Shown here: piece by piece, positions 1-10,539 of the stretch
How the letters are laid out: each line of letters begins with the position of its first letter
How positions within the stretch are numbered: the first letter of the stretch is position 1
NCBI GenBank assembly: GCA_019695015.1
Contig: JAIBAV010000132.1
Coordinates: forward strand, 1-35,833
From: Chitinophagaceae bacterium
GTDB taxonomy: Bacteria > Bacteroidota > Bacteroidia > Chitinophagales > Chitinophagaceae
Direction: 5' to 3'
DNA length: 35,833 nucleotides
Notes under the pieces: generated by a model
Databases searched by the model: none
The model's input: only the letters and a program-made list of their open reading frames with translations
What the model was told of the DNA's origin: nothing
Position numbers and translations under genes: made by a program

Positions 1-52
1 TAATATACAATTAGGAACACTATAAAATTATTTTAACAACAAGAATAAACAC

Positions 53-1513
53 TTGAATAACTTACAAGACATATTATACAAAGTACACATTAAACAAGTA
101 ATTGGTACCACCCAACTCAATGTAAAAAATGTACAAATAGATTCTCGTTGTGTTTCTAATGGCAGCGTATTTATTGCAATTAAAGGAGATAAAACAGATG
201 GACATCATTTTATTGAACAAGTAATTCAAAATGGTGCTATAGCAGTTATTTGTCAAACAATTCCAGAAAGAATTGATCCAAACATCACTTATGTTTTGGT
301 AGAAAATACACACGAAGCATTAGCTGTATTAGCTACAAATTTTTATAACAACCCTTCTAAAAAAATTAATTTAATTGGCGTTACAGGCACCAATGGAAAA
401 ACAACTATTGCAACACTATTATTTAAATTATTTACACAGTTAGGATACAAATGTGGGTTAATAAGTACTGTGCAAAATCAAATAGAAAATAAAATTTCTC
501 CTTCCACTCATACAACACCAGATGCAATAAAATTAAATGAGTTGCTGAAACAAATGGTAGAGGAAAATTGTACTCATGTGTTTATGGAAGTAAGCAGCCA
601 TGCAATACATCAACATAGAATTACAGGCCTAGAATTTAAAGGGGGCATTTTTAGCAACATAACCCATGATCATTTAGATTATCACAAAACCTTTGATGAA
701 TATATTAAAGTAAAGAAAAAATTCTTTGATGATTTACCGTCAAATGCTTTTGCAATAAGTAATGCAGATGATAAACGTGGTGCTGTTATGCTTCAAAACA
801 CCAAAGCTTCTAAACATTTTTATAGCTTAAAGTCAATAGAAGAGTTTAAAGGAAAAATTTTAGATAATGCACTTACTGGTTTGCAAATGCTGGTAAATGA
901 CAAGGAAGTTCATTTTAGATTAATAGGAGAATTTAATGCTTATAATTTATTAGCAGTGTATGCAACAGCAATTTGTTTAAATGAAAACAAAGAAAAAGTA
1001 TTAACTGCTTTAAGCATGTTAACGGGTGCCGAGGGTAGATTTGATTATATTATAGGCAACCAATTAATTATTGGAATTGTGGATTATGCTCATACACCAG
1101 ATGCTCTAGAAAATGTATTAACTACAATAAATAAATTAAGGAAAGGGCATGAGCAAATTATTACTGTGGTAGGCTGTGGTGGAGATAGAGATAAAACTAA
1201 GAGGCCTTTAATGGCACAAACTGCCTGCGATTTAAGCGATAAAGTAATTCTTACCAGCGATAACCCAAGAACAGAATCTCCTGAACAAATTTTAAAAGAT
1301 ATGGAAGTAGGATTAAACACTGCTGCCAAAAGAAAATATATAACAATAACCGATAGAAGAGAAGCCATTGCTACTGCTGTAAATATGGCAAAAGGCGAAG
1401 ATATTATTTTGGTTGCAGGCAAAGGGCATGAAAAATATCAGGAGATAAACCAAATAAAATACCCTTTTGATGATAAAGAAATATTAAACAATTTATTGAA
1501 TAAACAACAATAG
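53..1513 (+). CDS. murE: UDP-N-acetylmuramoyl-tripeptide synthetase MurE (meso-DAP adding)
   Basis: Cytoplasmic ATP-dependent ligase that adds the third stem-peptide residue to UDP-MurNAc-L-Ala-D-Glu. The 486-residue length is normal for MurE. The ATP-binding loop GTNGKTT lies at residues 112-118 and DNPR at 403-406; in this family DNPR marks meso-diaminopimelate as substrate, so I infer a DAP-type peptidoglycan. The start is TTG at 53: the same frame has a TAA at 23-25 and no ATG lies nearby, so a rare start codon is required. It is the first complete gene of the division/wall cluster here; 15 bp separate it from mraY. Positions 1-52 hold no gene I can identify. Confidence 0.96.
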   Translation: MNNLQDILYKVHIKQVIGTTQLNVKNVQIDSRCVSNGSVFIAIKGDKTDGHHFIEQVIQNGAIAVICQTIPERIDPNITYVLVENTHEALAVLATNFYNNPSKKINLIGVTGTNGKTTIATLLFKLFTQLGYKCGLISTVQNQIENKISPSTHTTPDAIKLNELLKQMVEENCTHVFMEVSSHAIHQHRITGLEFKGGIFSNITHDHLDYHKTFDEYIKVKKKFFDDLPSNAFAISNADDKRGAVMLQNTKASKHFYSLKSIEEFKGKILDNALTGLQMLVNDKEVHFRLIGEFNAYNLLAVYATAICLNENKEKVLTALSMLTGAEGRFDYIIGNQLIIGIVDYAHTPDALENVLTTINKLRKGHEQIITVVGCGGDRDKTKRPLMAQTACDLSDKVILTSDNPRTESPEQILKDMEVGLNTAAKRKYITITDRREAIATAVNMAKGEDIILVAGKGHEKYQEINQIKYPFDDKEILNNLLNKQQ

Positions 1514-1527
1514 TAGAAAATCAATTT

Positions 1528-2835
1528 ATGCTATACCATTTATTTACATGGCTAAAAAACGAATTTAACTTACCAGGCTCTGGCTTGTTTCAGTTTCTTA
1601 CGTTTCGTATTGCAATGGCAGTGCTTTTATCGTTGCTTATAGCTACTGTATATGGTAAACGAATTATTATTTACTTACAAAAAAAGCAAATTGGAGAGAG
1701 TGTGAGAGACCTTGGCCTTGAAGGTCAAATGCAAAAAAAAGGTACGCCAACAATGGGTGGAATAATTATTTTATTAAGCATTTTTATTCCAACATTGTTA
1801 TTTGCAAACTTAGATAAAGTGTATATACGATTAATGATTTTATGCACTGTGTGGCTTGGTATTATTGGCTTTTTAGACGATTTATTAAAAATAAGAGCAA
1901 GAAAAGCTGCTCAGCAAAAAGGCGAAGCTTATAAAAAGAAAGACAGTGATGGCCTAGCAGGTATAAGTAAAATTATTGGTCAAATTGGTTTAGGTATTAT
2001 TATTGGTGCCACATTATATTTTAGTAATGCAGTAACTGTAGAACGTGAAGTAATAGGCACAACCTATCAAAAACAAGCAGAAGAAAAATTTGCAAAAGAC
2101 TCCACTATATTTTCTAGAAATATTGATGGTGTAGAGAAAAGATATGTTACTGTTAAAACACCAATCACAACTATACCTTTTGTTAAAAATCATGAATTTA
2201 ATTACAGTAAATTAATTAGCTGGATAGGAAGTGGTGCTGAAAAATATACTTGGATAGTGTACATTTTTATTGTTACACTCATCATAACAGCTGTTAGTAA
2301 TGGTGCAAATTTAACAGATGGTTTAGATGGTTTGGCTGCAGGTGTAAGTGCAATCATTGGTATTGGTATTGGCTTGTTTGTATATGTAAGCGGTAATTAC
2401 AAGTTTGCCGATTATTTGAATATTATGTATATACCCAATTTGGGTGAACTAAGCATTTTTGTTGCAGCATTTGTTGGTGCATGTATCGGATTTTTGTGGT
2501 ACAATGCTTATCCTGCACAAGTTTTCATGGGCGATACTGGTAGTTTGGCTTTAGGTGGCATCATTGCTTCATTAGCCATTATTGTAAGAAAAGAATTATT
2601 AATTCCAATATTCTGCGGAATATTTCTTGTTGAAAATTTAAGCGTAATCATTCAGGTTTCTTATTTCAAATATACCAAAAAGAAATACGGAGAAGGAAGA
2701 AGGGTTTTTTTAATGAGCCCTTTACATCATCATTATCAGAAAAGAGGGTATCACGAAAATAAAATTGCAATAAGGTTTTGGATAATTACTGTGTTATTAG
2801 TTATTGCTAGTATAGCAACATTAAAAATGCGGTAA
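1528..2835 (+). CDS. mraY: Phospho-N-acetylmuramoyl-pentapeptide-transferase MraY
   Basis: Polytopic membrane enzyme that moves phospho-MurNAc-pentapeptide from UDP to undecaprenyl phosphate, forming lipid I. Family marks are the Asp pair in FLDD (residues 117-118), [10 protein letters not shown] at 261-270, FMGD with Asp336, and the His-rich [11 protein letters not shown] near residue 400. At 435 residues it is about 75 longer than the E. coli enzyme. The surplus sits mainly between residues 170 and 240, a polar stretch that by position should be an extra loop between membrane helices; enlarged MraY proteins are known in Bacteroidota. It lies between murE and murD in the same direction. Confidence 0.96.
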   Translation: MLYHLFTWLKNEFNLPGSGLFQFLTFRIAMAVLLSLLIATVYGKRIIIYLQKKQIGESVRDLGLEGQMQKKGTPTMGGIIILLSIFIPTLLFANLDKVYIRLMILCTVWLGIIGFLDDLLKIRARKAAQQKGEAYKKKDSDGLAGISKIIGQIGLGIIIGATLYFSNAVTVEREVIGTTYQKQAEEKFAKDSTIFSRNIDGVEKRYVTVKTPITTIPFVKNHEFNYSKLISWIGSGAEKYTWIVYIFIVTLIITAVSNGANLTDGLDGLAAGVSAIIGIGIGLFVYVSGNYKFADYLNIMYIPNLGELSIFVAAFVGACIGFLWYNAYPAQVFMGDTGSLALGGIIASLAIIVRKELLIPIFCGIFLVENLSVIIQVSYFKYTKKKYGEGRRVFLMSPLHHHYQKRGYHENKIAIRFWIITVLLVIASIATLKMR

Positions 2836-2916
2836 AAGCTGTAAGTGAACTTTTAAAGTAGGAGTTAAAATTTACTGCTTGTTGAAAGAAAAATATTAAA
2901 GAGAATTTAAAAAAAT

Positions 2917-4257
2917 ATGGCACATAGAATAGTAATACTTGGGGCAGGAGAAAGTGGTGTAGGTGCTGCATTATTAAGTAAAAAGAAAGGATACGAAGTT
3001 TTTGTTAGCGATGCTGGAGTAATAAAAGAAAAATATAAAAAAAAGCTCTTTGATAATGAAATAGAATTTGAAGAAGGAAAACATACTGCTGAAATTATAT
3101 TAAATGCCAACGAAGTTTTGAAAAGCCCGGGAATTCCTGAAACTAATAAAATGGTTATTGCTATTAGAGAAAAAGGAATAGAAGTAATTGGTGAATTTGA
3201 GTTGGCATATAGATGTAAAGGAGATAGCAAAATAGTTGCAATTACAGGTAGCAATGGTAAAAGCACAACAACTGCACTTATTTATCATATCTGCCAAAAG
3301 GCAGGATTGGATTGTGCATTGGTTGGTAACATTGGTTACAGCATTGCAGCACAAATTGCAGAAGATCCTAAAATGTTGTATGTAGCCGAAATCAGTTCAT
3401 TTCAGTTAGATGATATTAAAACTTTCAGGCCAGATATAGCTGTGTTACTAAACATTACAGAAGACCATTTAGACAGATATAACTATCAGTTTGAAAACTA
3501 TATAAACAGTAAGTTTCGAGTCATCTTGAATCAAAACAAAAATGATTATTTTATTTATAATGATGATGATGAAATAATAACCAAAAAATTAAAAACATTA
3601 ATCCCAAATACTAACCCATTACCATTTTCTATGAAACATGAAATAAAAAAAGGAGGCAACATTAAAGGAGATCAAATGATGCTCCGCATTCAGGAGGAAA
3701 GAGTAAGTATGAGTATTTACGACTTTGCTCTAAAAGGTAAACACAACAACTATAACACCATGGCAGCAGGTATTGCAGCAGCTACACTCGGAATTAGAAA
3801 AGATAAAATAAGAGAAGCTGTAAAAGATTTTCAAAGCCTTGAGCATCGTATGGAGTTTGTTGCTACTGTTCGTGGTGTAGAGTTTATCAATGATAGTAAG
3901 TCAACAAATACCAACAGTACCTGGTTTGCTTTAGAAAGTATGAACAAACCAACAGTACTTATTTTAGGTGGTGTTGATAAAGGCAATGACTACGAATTAA
4001 TGAATGAATTAGTAGCCCAAAAAGTAAAAGCTATTGTTTGCTTAGGCAACGATAATAAAAAAATTTTGGAGGCATTTAAAGATAAAGTACCTGTTATAGT
4101 AGAGGCAGACTCAGCAAAGAAAGCTGTTAATGCTGCATTTAAGCTTAGTGTAAAAGGCGATGTAGTTTTATTAAGTCCTGCATGTGCAAGCTTTGATTTG
4201 TTTAAAAACTACGAAGACAGAGGAGTTCAATTTAAAGAAGCTGTAAAAGAGCTATAG
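2917..4257 (+). CDS. murD: UDP-N-acetylmuramoyl-L-alanine--D-glutamate ligase MurD
   Basis: Cytoplasmic Mur ligase adding D-Glu to UDP-MurNAc-L-Ala. The N-terminal Rossmann-like part opens with ILGAGESGVG (residues 7-16), the ATP loop GSNGKSTTT is at 111-119, and the end carries LLSPACASFDLFKNYEDRG, the usual MurD C-terminal signature. The length of 446 is normal. The 81-bp gap after mraY holds no ATG-started ORF and no hairpin, so read-through from mraY is likely. Confidence 0.96.
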   Translation: MAHRIVILGAGESGVGAALLSKKKGYEVFVSDAGVIKEKYKKKLFDNEIEFEEGKHTAEIILNANEVLKSPGIPETNKMVIAIREKGIEVIGEFELAYRCKGDSKIVAITGSNGKSTTTALIYHICQKAGLDCALVGNIGYSIAAQIAEDPKMLYVAEISSFQLDDIKTFRPDIAVLLNITEDHLDRYNYQFENYINSKFRVILNQNKNDYFIYNDDDEIITKKLKTLIPNTNPLPFSMKHEIKKGGNIKGDQMMLRIQEERVSMSIYDFALKGKHNNYNTMAAGIAAATLGIRKDKIREAVKDFQSLEHRMEFVATVRGVEFINDSKSTNTNSTWFALESMNKPTVLILGGVDKGNDYELMNELVAQKVKAIVCLGNDNKKILEAFKDKVPVIVEADSAKKAVNAAFKLSVKGDVVLLSPACASFDLFKNYEDRGVQFKEAVKEL

Positions 4258-4300
4258 TATTTATCAAACAATAAAAGCAAAAATAGAATAACAAGAATTA

Positions 4301-5638
4301 ATGTTTAATAAGTCTAACATACCATTTTCTAAAACCTCTCCACTTTCTAAATTAAGCAAAGCAGATATTCCATTTGCTTCACTAAACAAAGAAAGTTTAC
4401 TAAAAAGAACTAGTGGAGACAAATACATTTGGGGAATTGTATTGGTATTAGCACTTATTTCCATTCTTGTGGTTTATAGTGCAACCGGATCTTTGGCATA
4501 TAAAATGAACAAAGGCAATAATGAAGTGTATTTGTTTAAACAGTTATCCTTTACAGTAATAGGGTTGATGGTAATGTATTTCTTGCATAGAATAAATTAT
4601 ACGCTTTTTTCAAGAATTGCAACTTTGTTATTCTTTATCTCTATTCCTCTGTTAATTTATACATTAGTTTTTGGAGCAAAAATTAATGAAGGTAGTAGGT
4701 GGATAAAGCTACCTGTAATTAATATGACTGTTCAAACCAGCGACATTGCTAAACTTGCTTTGTTTATGTATATTTCAAAGCTATTAAGCAAAAAGCAAGA
4801 AGTAATAAAAGATTTTAAGAAAGGGTTTCTGCCAATTATCACACCAGTGTTTGTAATTTGTGTTTTAATAATGCCTGCAAACTTAAGTACAGCTTTGCTT
4901 ACAGGGGCAACTTCTTTATTAATTATGTTTATAGGTAGAATTAGTTTAAAGCATATTTTACTAACCATATTAGTTGCATCTATACCAATATTATTTATAG
5001 TATCTGTTGCTTGGCTTACCTACAATAAATCAGATGTAAATGAAAGAACTAAACCGGTTGTAACAGAAAAATTAAAATCGGTTGGGCGTTTTGGAACTTG
5101 GGTTAAACGTGTACAAGACCACTTGTTTGCGGTTGATACAGAAGTTCCATACCAAGTACAACAAGCTAAAATAGCTATTGCAAAGGGGGGCATTTTAATT
5201 GGTCAGGGCCCAGGTAATAGTGAGCAAAGAAATTTTTTACCACAAGCTTATAACGACTTTATTTATTCAATAATTATTGAAGAATATGGTTTACTTGGTG
5301 CTGCCGTTATCATATTTATTTATTTGTCTTTTTTGTTTAGATGTATCAAAATTTTTAGAAGATGCCCTTATGCATTTGGTGCATTTTTAGCACTTGCTTT
5401 AAGCTTTACATTGGTAATACAAGCAATAGCCAATATGGCTGTTAATGTAAACCTGTTACCTGTTACAGGAGTTACACTACCATTGGTAAGTATGGGTGGA
5501 AGTTCCTTTTTATTTACATGTGCTGCAATTGGTATTATATTAAGTGTTGCTAGAAATGTAGAACAATTAGAAGGAGTAAAAGATGAACAAGACAGAACAA
5601 ATAATTTTAATGGCCAACAGCAAGCTGTGGTTGAATAA
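4301..5638 (+). CDS. ftsW: SEDS peptidoglycan glycosyltransferase FtsW
   Basis: Polytopic membrane glycan polymerase of the division complex, normally working with the transpeptidase FtsI. About ten hydrophobic segments follow residue 42. The SEDS signature region GGILIGQGPGNSEQ (297-309) and LPQAYNDFIY contain Asp319, which corresponds to the catalytic Asp of the family; GVTLPLVSMGGSS near the end is also typical. The first 40 residues form a polar Ser/Lys-rich tail before the first helix; no other Met occurs before residue 69, so the ATG at 4301 stands, though the tail is not obviously conserved. It sits in the usual murD-ftsW-murG order. Confidence 0.95.
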   Translation: MFNKSNIPFSKTSPLSKLSKADIPFASLNKESLLKRTSGDKYIWGIVLVLALISILVVYSATGSLAYKMNKGNNEVYLFKQLSFTVIGLMVMYFLHRINYTLFSRIATLLFFISIPLLIYTLVFGAKINEGSRWIKLPVINMTVQTSDIAKLALFMYISKLLSKKQEVIKDFKKGFLPIITPVFVICVLIMPANLSTALLTGATSLLIMFIGRISLKHILLTILVASIPILFIVSVAWLTYNKSDVNERTKPVVTEKLKSVGRFGTWVKRVQDHLFAVDTEVPYQVQQAKIAIAKGGILIGQGPGNSEQRNFLPQAYNDFIYSIIIEEYGLLGAAVIIFIYLSFLFRCIKIFRRCPYAFGAFLALALSFTLVIQAIANMAVNVNLLPVTGVTLPLVSMGGSSFLFTCAAIGIILSVARNVEQLEGVKDEQDRTNNFNGQQQAVVE

Positions 5639-5655
5639 GAAGTAATTGGTTAAAG

Positions 5656-5742
5656 ATGTGGATTGGTTTAGAAATGAAAGAAGAAAGAAATAATTTTTTT
5701 AGAAAGTGGAACAAAATGAAAAATATAACTAGCCAACTATGA
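5656..5742 (+). CDS. Possible 28-residue leader ORF overlapping the murG start
   Basis: The roughly 100-bp gap between ftsW and murG is unusually long for this cluster. It contains an ATG at 5656 opening 28 codons that end in a TGA sharing bases with the murG ATG (ATGA overlap at 5739-5742). The peptide begins MWIGLEMKEERNN and is highly charged, with no signal peptide or helix of membrane type. The overlap would allow translational coupling to murG. It may be chance; no family is recognised. Confidence 0.3.
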   Translation: MWIGLEMKEERNNFFRKWNKMKNITSQL

Positions 5743-6836
5743 TAGAAGCTACTAAAATTATTATAGCTGGTGGAGGAACAGGAGGTCATATTTTTCCTGC
5801 AATTGCTATTGCAAATGCACTAAAGCTCCATCAACCAAACATTCAAATTTTGTTTGTTGGTGCAAAAGGGAAAATGGAAATGGAAAAAATTCCTCAGGCA
5901 GGATATGAAATAAAAGGATTAGATATAGCTGGTTTTAATAGAAGTTCTTTGATAAAAAATATTGGTTTGCCTTTTAAACTTATAAAAAGTTTTATACAGG
6001 TACGCAGCATATTTAAACAGTTTAAGCCACATGCAGTAGTTGGCGTTGGTGGTTATTCAACATTTCCAGTACTTAAATATGCCCAAGCAAAATCAATACC
6101 TACATTTATTCATGAAAGTAACTCTTTTGCTGGTAAAGCAAATAGAATGCTGGGTAAAAATGCTACAAAAATTTTTGTGGCTACTTCGGGCATGGAACAA
6201 TTTTTTACAAAAGATAAAATTTTTATTTCTGGTAATCCTGTACGAAAATCAATTGTAGAAAATTCAATAACTAAACAAGAGGCATTAAAGTTTTTTAATT
6301 TAAGAGAAGAGAAAAAAACGGTATTGGTAATTGGTGGCAGCTTGGGTGCAAAAAGCATTAATCAAGCTATTGCTATGCAAATAAACGAGTTTGCAAAAAA
6401 TAATTTGCAGCTTATTTGGCAAACCGGAAAGTTAACAGCCGATGAGTATTTAGCTATTGCAAAAGGTAAAAGCAATATTTGGTGTAACCATTTTATTAAT
6501 ACAATGGAAATGGCTTATGCAGCAGCAGATATTGTAATTAGCCGTGCAGGAGCTATGGCAGTTGCAGAATTATGTATTTCTGCAAAGCCTGTAGTGTTTG
6601 TGCCATTTCCTTTTGCTGCAGAAGATCATCAAACTGCAAATGCAAAAGTTTTAGTGAATAAACAGGCAGCATTAATGATACAGGATAATGAGGTTAAAGA
6701 AAAATTAGTAGAAACTGTTTTTGAATTAGCAAAAAATGATGAAAAGATGCAATCTATGCGTACCAATATTGCATCGTTAGCAATTAAAAATGCGGATGAA
6801 ATTATTGCATCAGAAATTTTGAAAAATATTAAATGA
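5739..6836 (+). CDS. murG: UDP-GlcNAc:undecaprenyl-PP-MurNAc-pentapeptide transferase MurG
   Basis: Peripheral inner-membrane GT-B glycosyltransferase that turns lipid I into lipid II. The N-terminal glycine loop GGGTGGH is at residues 11-17, HESNSFAGKANR follows near residue 125, and the UDP-sugar side has VIGGSLGAKSINQA and ISRAGAMAVAEL. The length of 365 is normal. The start ATG overlaps the stop of a possible short leader ORF, and its own TGA overlaps the murC ATG (ATGA at 6833-6836). Confidence 0.96.
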   Translation: MIEATKIIIAGGGTGGHIFPAIAIANALKLHQPNIQILFVGAKGKMEMEKIPQAGYEIKGLDIAGFNRSSLIKNIGLPFKLIKSFIQVRSIFKQFKPHAVVGVGGYSTFPVLKYAQAKSIPTFIHESNSFAGKANRMLGKNATKIFVATSGMEQFFTKDKIFISGNPVRKSIVENSITKQEALKFFNLREEKKTVLVIGGSLGAKSINQAIAMQINEFAKNNLQLIWQTGKLTADEYLAIAKGKSNIWCNHFINTMEMAYAAADIVISRAGAMAVAELCISAKPVVFVPFPFAAEDHQTANAKVLVNKQAALMIQDNEVKEKLVETVFELAKNDEKMQSMRTNIASLAIKNADEIIASEILKNIK

Positions 6837-8188
6837 TAGAATTAGATAACATAAAGAAAATTTATTTTATTGGAATTGGAGGCATTGGTATGAGTGCTTT
6901 AGCAAGGTATTTTAAATTTAAAAAGGTTGAAGTAGCAGGGTATGATAAAACAAAAACTGCACTAACCCAACTTCTTGAAAATACAGGCATAAACATTCAT
7001 TACTCCGAAGATGTAGATGCAATTCCCAAAGATGTGGATGTAGTGGTTTATACACCTGCAATTCCAAACGAGCATAAAGAATTAGTGTATTATCAACAAC
7101 ACCAATACCATGTTGTAAAACGTAGCGATATTTTACAATGTATCACTGAAAGTTCTTTTAATATATGTATTGCAGGCACGCATGGTAAAACAACTGTAAC
7201 TACTATGATTGCTCATGTTTTAAGACATAGCGGTTTTGGATGCAATGCTTTTATTGGAGGTATTGCAAGCAATTACAATACCAACTTTTGGAGTAGTGAA
7301 AATAATGTAGTGGTGGTAGAGGCAGATGAATATGATAGGAGTTTTTTAAAACTGGTACCAGATGTTGCAGTTATCACTGCTATGGATGCAGACCATTTAG
7401 ATATTTATGGAACTGCCCAAGAGTTGGAAAAAACATTTATTCAGTTTTCAAAAAAGTTAAAACAGAATGGCTGCTTAATAACTAAACATGGGTTAAAAAG
7501 AGATACTGAGTTGAATGCTGATACAAAATTTACATACAGCTTTCAAAACAATTTAGCAAGTGTATATGCAGGTAATATTAGAGTAGTAAATGGTAGTTAT
7601 GTTTTTGATGTTATAGGCAATCAATTTAATATTAATAATATAACACTTCATTTGGGTGGCTTGCATAATATAGAAAATGCAATTGCAGCAATTACAGTTG
7701 CTACATATTTAAAGATTGATGATAGTAAAATAAAAGATGCAATTGAAGATTTTAAAGGAGTTAAAAGAAGATTTGAATATATAGTTAGAAATGAAGAGAA
7801 TGTTTTAATTGATGATTATGCTCATCATCCAGAAGAATTAAAGGCATTGATAAATGGAGTTAGAAGTATTTATAAAAATGAAAAATTAACTATAGTATTT
7901 CAACCTCATTTATATAGCAGAACAAATGATTTGGCAGCAGGTTTTGCAGAAAGCTTAGACCTGGCAGATGAAGTAATATTATTACCCATTTATCCAGCTA
8001 GAGAATTGCCAATTGCAGGGGTTGAAAGTGAAATGATTTTGAGCAAAATGAATTTGAAAAATAAACAAGTGTTATCAAAAAATGATTTTATAAACTGGGT
8101 GAAAAATAATAAGCCAAAAATGTTGGTAATGGCAGGTGCAGGAGATATTGATGTAATGGTAAATGATGTAAAAGAAATTTTAGCATAA
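6833..8188 (+). CDS. murC: UDP-N-acetylmuramate--L-alanine ligase MurC
   Basis: Cytoplasmic Mur ligase adding the first amino acid, L-Ala, to UDP-MurNAc. The N-terminal nucleotide fold has FIGIGGIGMSALA (residues 12-24); the ATP loop GTHGKTT is at 115-121 and has the His typical of MurC rather than the Asn of MurD or MurE. IDDYAHHPEELKA and FQPHLYSRT are further family marks. The 451-residue length is normal. It overlaps murG by four bases and touches ftsQ with no gap, so the three are very probably co-transcribed. Confidence 0.96.
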   Translation: MIELDNIKKIYFIGIGGIGMSALARYFKFKKVEVAGYDKTKTALTQLLENTGINIHYSEDVDAIPKDVDVVVYTPAIPNEHKELVYYQQHQYHVVKRSDILQCITESSFNICIAGTHGKTTVTTMIAHVLRHSGFGCNAFIGGIASNYNTNFWSSENNVVVVEADEYDRSFLKLVPDVAVITAMDADHLDIYGTAQELEKTFIQFSKKLKQNGCLITKHGLKRDTELNADTKFTYSFQNNLASVYAGNIRVVNGSYVFDVIGNQFNINNITLHLGGLHNIENAIAAITVATYLKIDDSKIKDAIEDFKGVKRRFEYIVRNEENVLIDDYAHHPEELKALINGVRSIYKNEKLTIVFQPHLYSRTNDLAAGFAESLDLADEVILLPIYPARELPIAGVESEMILSKMNLKNKQVLSKNDFINWVKNNKPKMLVMAGAGDIDVMVNDVKEILA

Positions 8189-9052
8189 GTGATAAAAAAG
8201 AAACTCATATTATTAATGTGGATTGCAGTAGGCATACTAACTGTAGTATTACTTGGTGCAGCCATGCAAAAAAAGAATGAGTACAAGTGCAAGGATATCA
8301 AAATTGAAATTGTTGGTTCAGTACAGCACATGTTTGTTGACGAAAAAGATATTCTACAAACAGTTAATTCAATTGGTTTAGTAACAGGCAATTCAATTAG
8401 TAATATTAATTTAAGAAATATTGAATTGTTATTAGAAAAAAATGCTTGGATAAAAAATGCGGAAGTTTATTTTAACAACAATAATGAGTTAATTATAAAC
8501 ATAGAGGAGAAAGAACCAGTAGCAAGAATTTTTACCTTACAAGAAAGTTCTTTTTATGTTGATACACTAGCAAACCAGTTGCCAATTAGCGATAAATATA
8601 GTGCTAGAGTTCCTGTATTTACGGCATTCCCAACAGATCATCAACAACTTTCCATGGCAGATAGCTTGTTAATGGTAGATGTAATAAAGTTGGCAAAATT
8701 TATACAGGCAGATAGTTTTTGGAATGCTCAAATTGCACAAGTAAATATTTTACCCAATGCAACATTTGAAATTATTCCTGTGTTGGGTAACCAAATAATA
8801 AGTTTAGGTAATGCAGATGAATTGGATAAAAAATTTAAAAGACTGCTGGCTTTTTATAAATATGCTTGGTTGCAAAATGGAATAAACAAGTATGAGAGAT
8901 TAAATGTTGAATTTAATAATCAAGTAGTAGCTATTAAAAAAGGGGTTAGTGTTTTTTCAGATACTACAAAAGCCAAACAAATAATAATAACAGTAGATTC
9001 AGTAAAGGCAGAAACTATTAATTCACCTAAAGCAGTATTCAAAAAAAATTAA
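8189..9052 (+). CDS. ftsQ: Cell division protein FtsQ/DivIB
   Basis: Bitopic divisome protein: short cytoplasmic tail of three lysines, one membrane helix (about residues 6-26), then a periplasmic part whose first segment (IKIEIVGSVQHMFVDEKDI) looks like the POTRA domain of FtsQ. It is 287 residues long. The start is GTG at 8189, directly after the murC TAA; the first in-frame ATG (codon 10) would cut into the membrane helix, so GTG is preferred. Sequence is weakly conserved in this family, so the name leans partly on position between murC and ftsA. Confidence 0.88.
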   Translation: MIKKKLILLMWIAVGILTVVLLGAAMQKKNEYKCKDIKIEIVGSVQHMFVDEKDILQTVNSIGLVTGNSISNINLRNIELLLEKNAWIKNAEVYFNNNNELIINIEEKEPVARIFTLQESSFYVDTLANQLPISDKYSARVPVFTAFPTDHQQLSMADSLLMVDVIKLAKFIQADSFWNAQIAQVNILPNATFEIIPVLGNQIISLGNADELDKKFKRLLAFYKYAWLQNGINKYERLNVEFNNQVVAIKKGVSVFSDTTKAKQIIITVDSVKAETINSPKAVFKKN

Positions 9053-9088
9053 AAATTAATATTATAAACAACAACAAAACACATATCT

Positions 9089-10477
9089 ATGAATCACAAT
9101 GAAGCACCCATTATTGTTGGGCTCGATATTGGAACTACAAAAATTGCAGCAATTGCTGGTAGAAAAAATGAGTTTGGAAAACTTGAAATCTTAGGCTTTG
9201 GCAAGGCCAATAGTAATGGCGTAAAACATGGCCAGGTTTTAAATATAGATCAAACCATAAAGTCTATACAACAAGCATTGCAAAATTGTTTAGCTAGTAA
9301 TCCAGATTTAGAAATTAAAGAAGTATATGTTGGCATAGCTGGCCATCATATTAAAAGTTTACAAACCCGTGGAGATATAGTAAGACAGCAACCAGATGAT
9401 GAAATTCAAGGATCTGAAATTGATGTGCTGATAGACAATCAACGTAAAACATTTATTCCTGCAGGAGATCAAATTATTGATGTTATTCCTCAAGAATATT
9501 ATGTAGATAATATTCAAAATATTAAAGATCCTGTTGGGTATAATGGTGTAAAAGTGGGTGCAAATTTTCATATCATAACAGGGGATAAAAATGCAATTAA
9601 AAATATTAATAGGGCTGTGAATAAAAGTGGTTTGCAAACTATAGATCTTGTATTGCAACCTCTTGCAAGTTCTAGTGCTGTAATGAGTGATATTGATTTT
9701 GAGGCAGGTGTTGTAGTGCTAGATATTGGTGGAGGAACAAGCGATTTGGCAATTTATTATGAAGGTGTTTTAAAACATACTGCAGTCATTCCTTTTGGAG
9801 GCGAAAATATTACAGAAGATATAAGAATGGGGTTAGGCGTTTTACGTCAGCAGGCAGAAGCTTTAAAAGTTCAATTTGGTAGTGCATTAGTAGATGATAA
9901 AAAAGCTAATTCCTATATAACAATACCAGGAATAAAAGGGATGCCAGCTAAAGAAATTGGGGTAAATAATTTATCTCAAATTATTATGGCAAGAATGGGA
10001 GAAATTTTAGATTTTGTTAGCTATCATTTAAAACAAGTAGGCTTAGATAGCAAAATGCTAAATGGAGGAATAATAATTACTGGTGGAGGCTCTCAATTAA
10101 AACACCTAATACAACTAACAGAATATACCACAGGTTTAAATGCAAGAATTGGGTTACCAAATGAGCATCTTGCTGCAGGCCATATAGAAGAACTTAAAAA
10201 GCCAATGTATGCAACTTGTTTGGGTTTAATATTAAAAGGCTATAACGATCACGAACACAAATACAAAATATTTTCAGAAAGTAATCCTGGTATTTCTGTA
10301 CCTACTAGTTTAAAATCAGATAAAGAGGAACTAGAAAAAAATAGTAAACCAGAAGAACCCAAATCAGTAGATGTGGAAGAACGTGCAGTTAAATTAAAGT
10401 TCTGGGATAAGATAGGCAGCAAAGTTAAAAGAAACCTAATTGAGCTGTTTAAAGAAGAAGAGGATAAAACTATTTAA
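9089..10477 (+). CDS. ftsA: Cell division protein FtsA
   Basis: Actin-like ATPase that anchors FtsZ to the membrane. The N-terminal phosphate loop VGLDIGTTKIAAIAG is at residues 10-24, the second nucleotide motif VVLDIGGGTSDLAIY near 208-222, and IIITGGGSQL near 325. The C-terminal end is a Lys/Trp-containing amphipathic stretch (about residues 433-457, LKFWDKIGSKVKRN and onwards), consistent with the FtsA membrane-targeting helix. The length of 462 is slightly above E. coli FtsA because of a charged linker at about 405-432. It is followed by ftsZ after 62 bp. Confidence 0.95.
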   Translation: MNHNEAPIIVGLDIGTTKIAAIAGRKNEFGKLEILGFGKANSNGVKHGQVLNIDQTIKSIQQALQNCLASNPDLEIKEVYVGIAGHHIKSLQTRGDIVRQQPDDEIQGSEIDVLIDNQRKTFIPAGDQIIDVIPQEYYVDNIQNIKDPVGYNGVKVGANFHIITGDKNAIKNINRAVNKSGLQTIDLVLQPLASSSAVMSDIDFEAGVVVLDIGGGTSDLAIYYEGVLKHTAVIPFGGENITEDIRMGLGVLRQQAEALKVQFGSALVDDKKANSYITIPGIKGMPAKEIGVNNLSQIIMARMGEILDFVSYHLKQVGLDSKMLNGGIIITGGGSQLKHLIQLTEYTTGLNARIGLPNEHLAAGHIEELKKPMYATCLGLILKGYNDHEHKYKIFSESNPGISVPTSLKSDKEELEKNSKPEEPKSVDVEERAVKLKFWDKIGSKVKRNLIELFKEEEDKTI

Positions 10478-10539
10478 TATTAAATTCTAACAATTACTAA
10501 CCAATAAAAATAAAAATTAACCCATTAAAATTAATAACT

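Noticed and set aside
1528..2835. Insertion or fusion in MraY
   Set aside because: The extra 70 or so residues lie in a loop, all catalytic motifs are intact, and longer MraY proteins are usual in this phylum.
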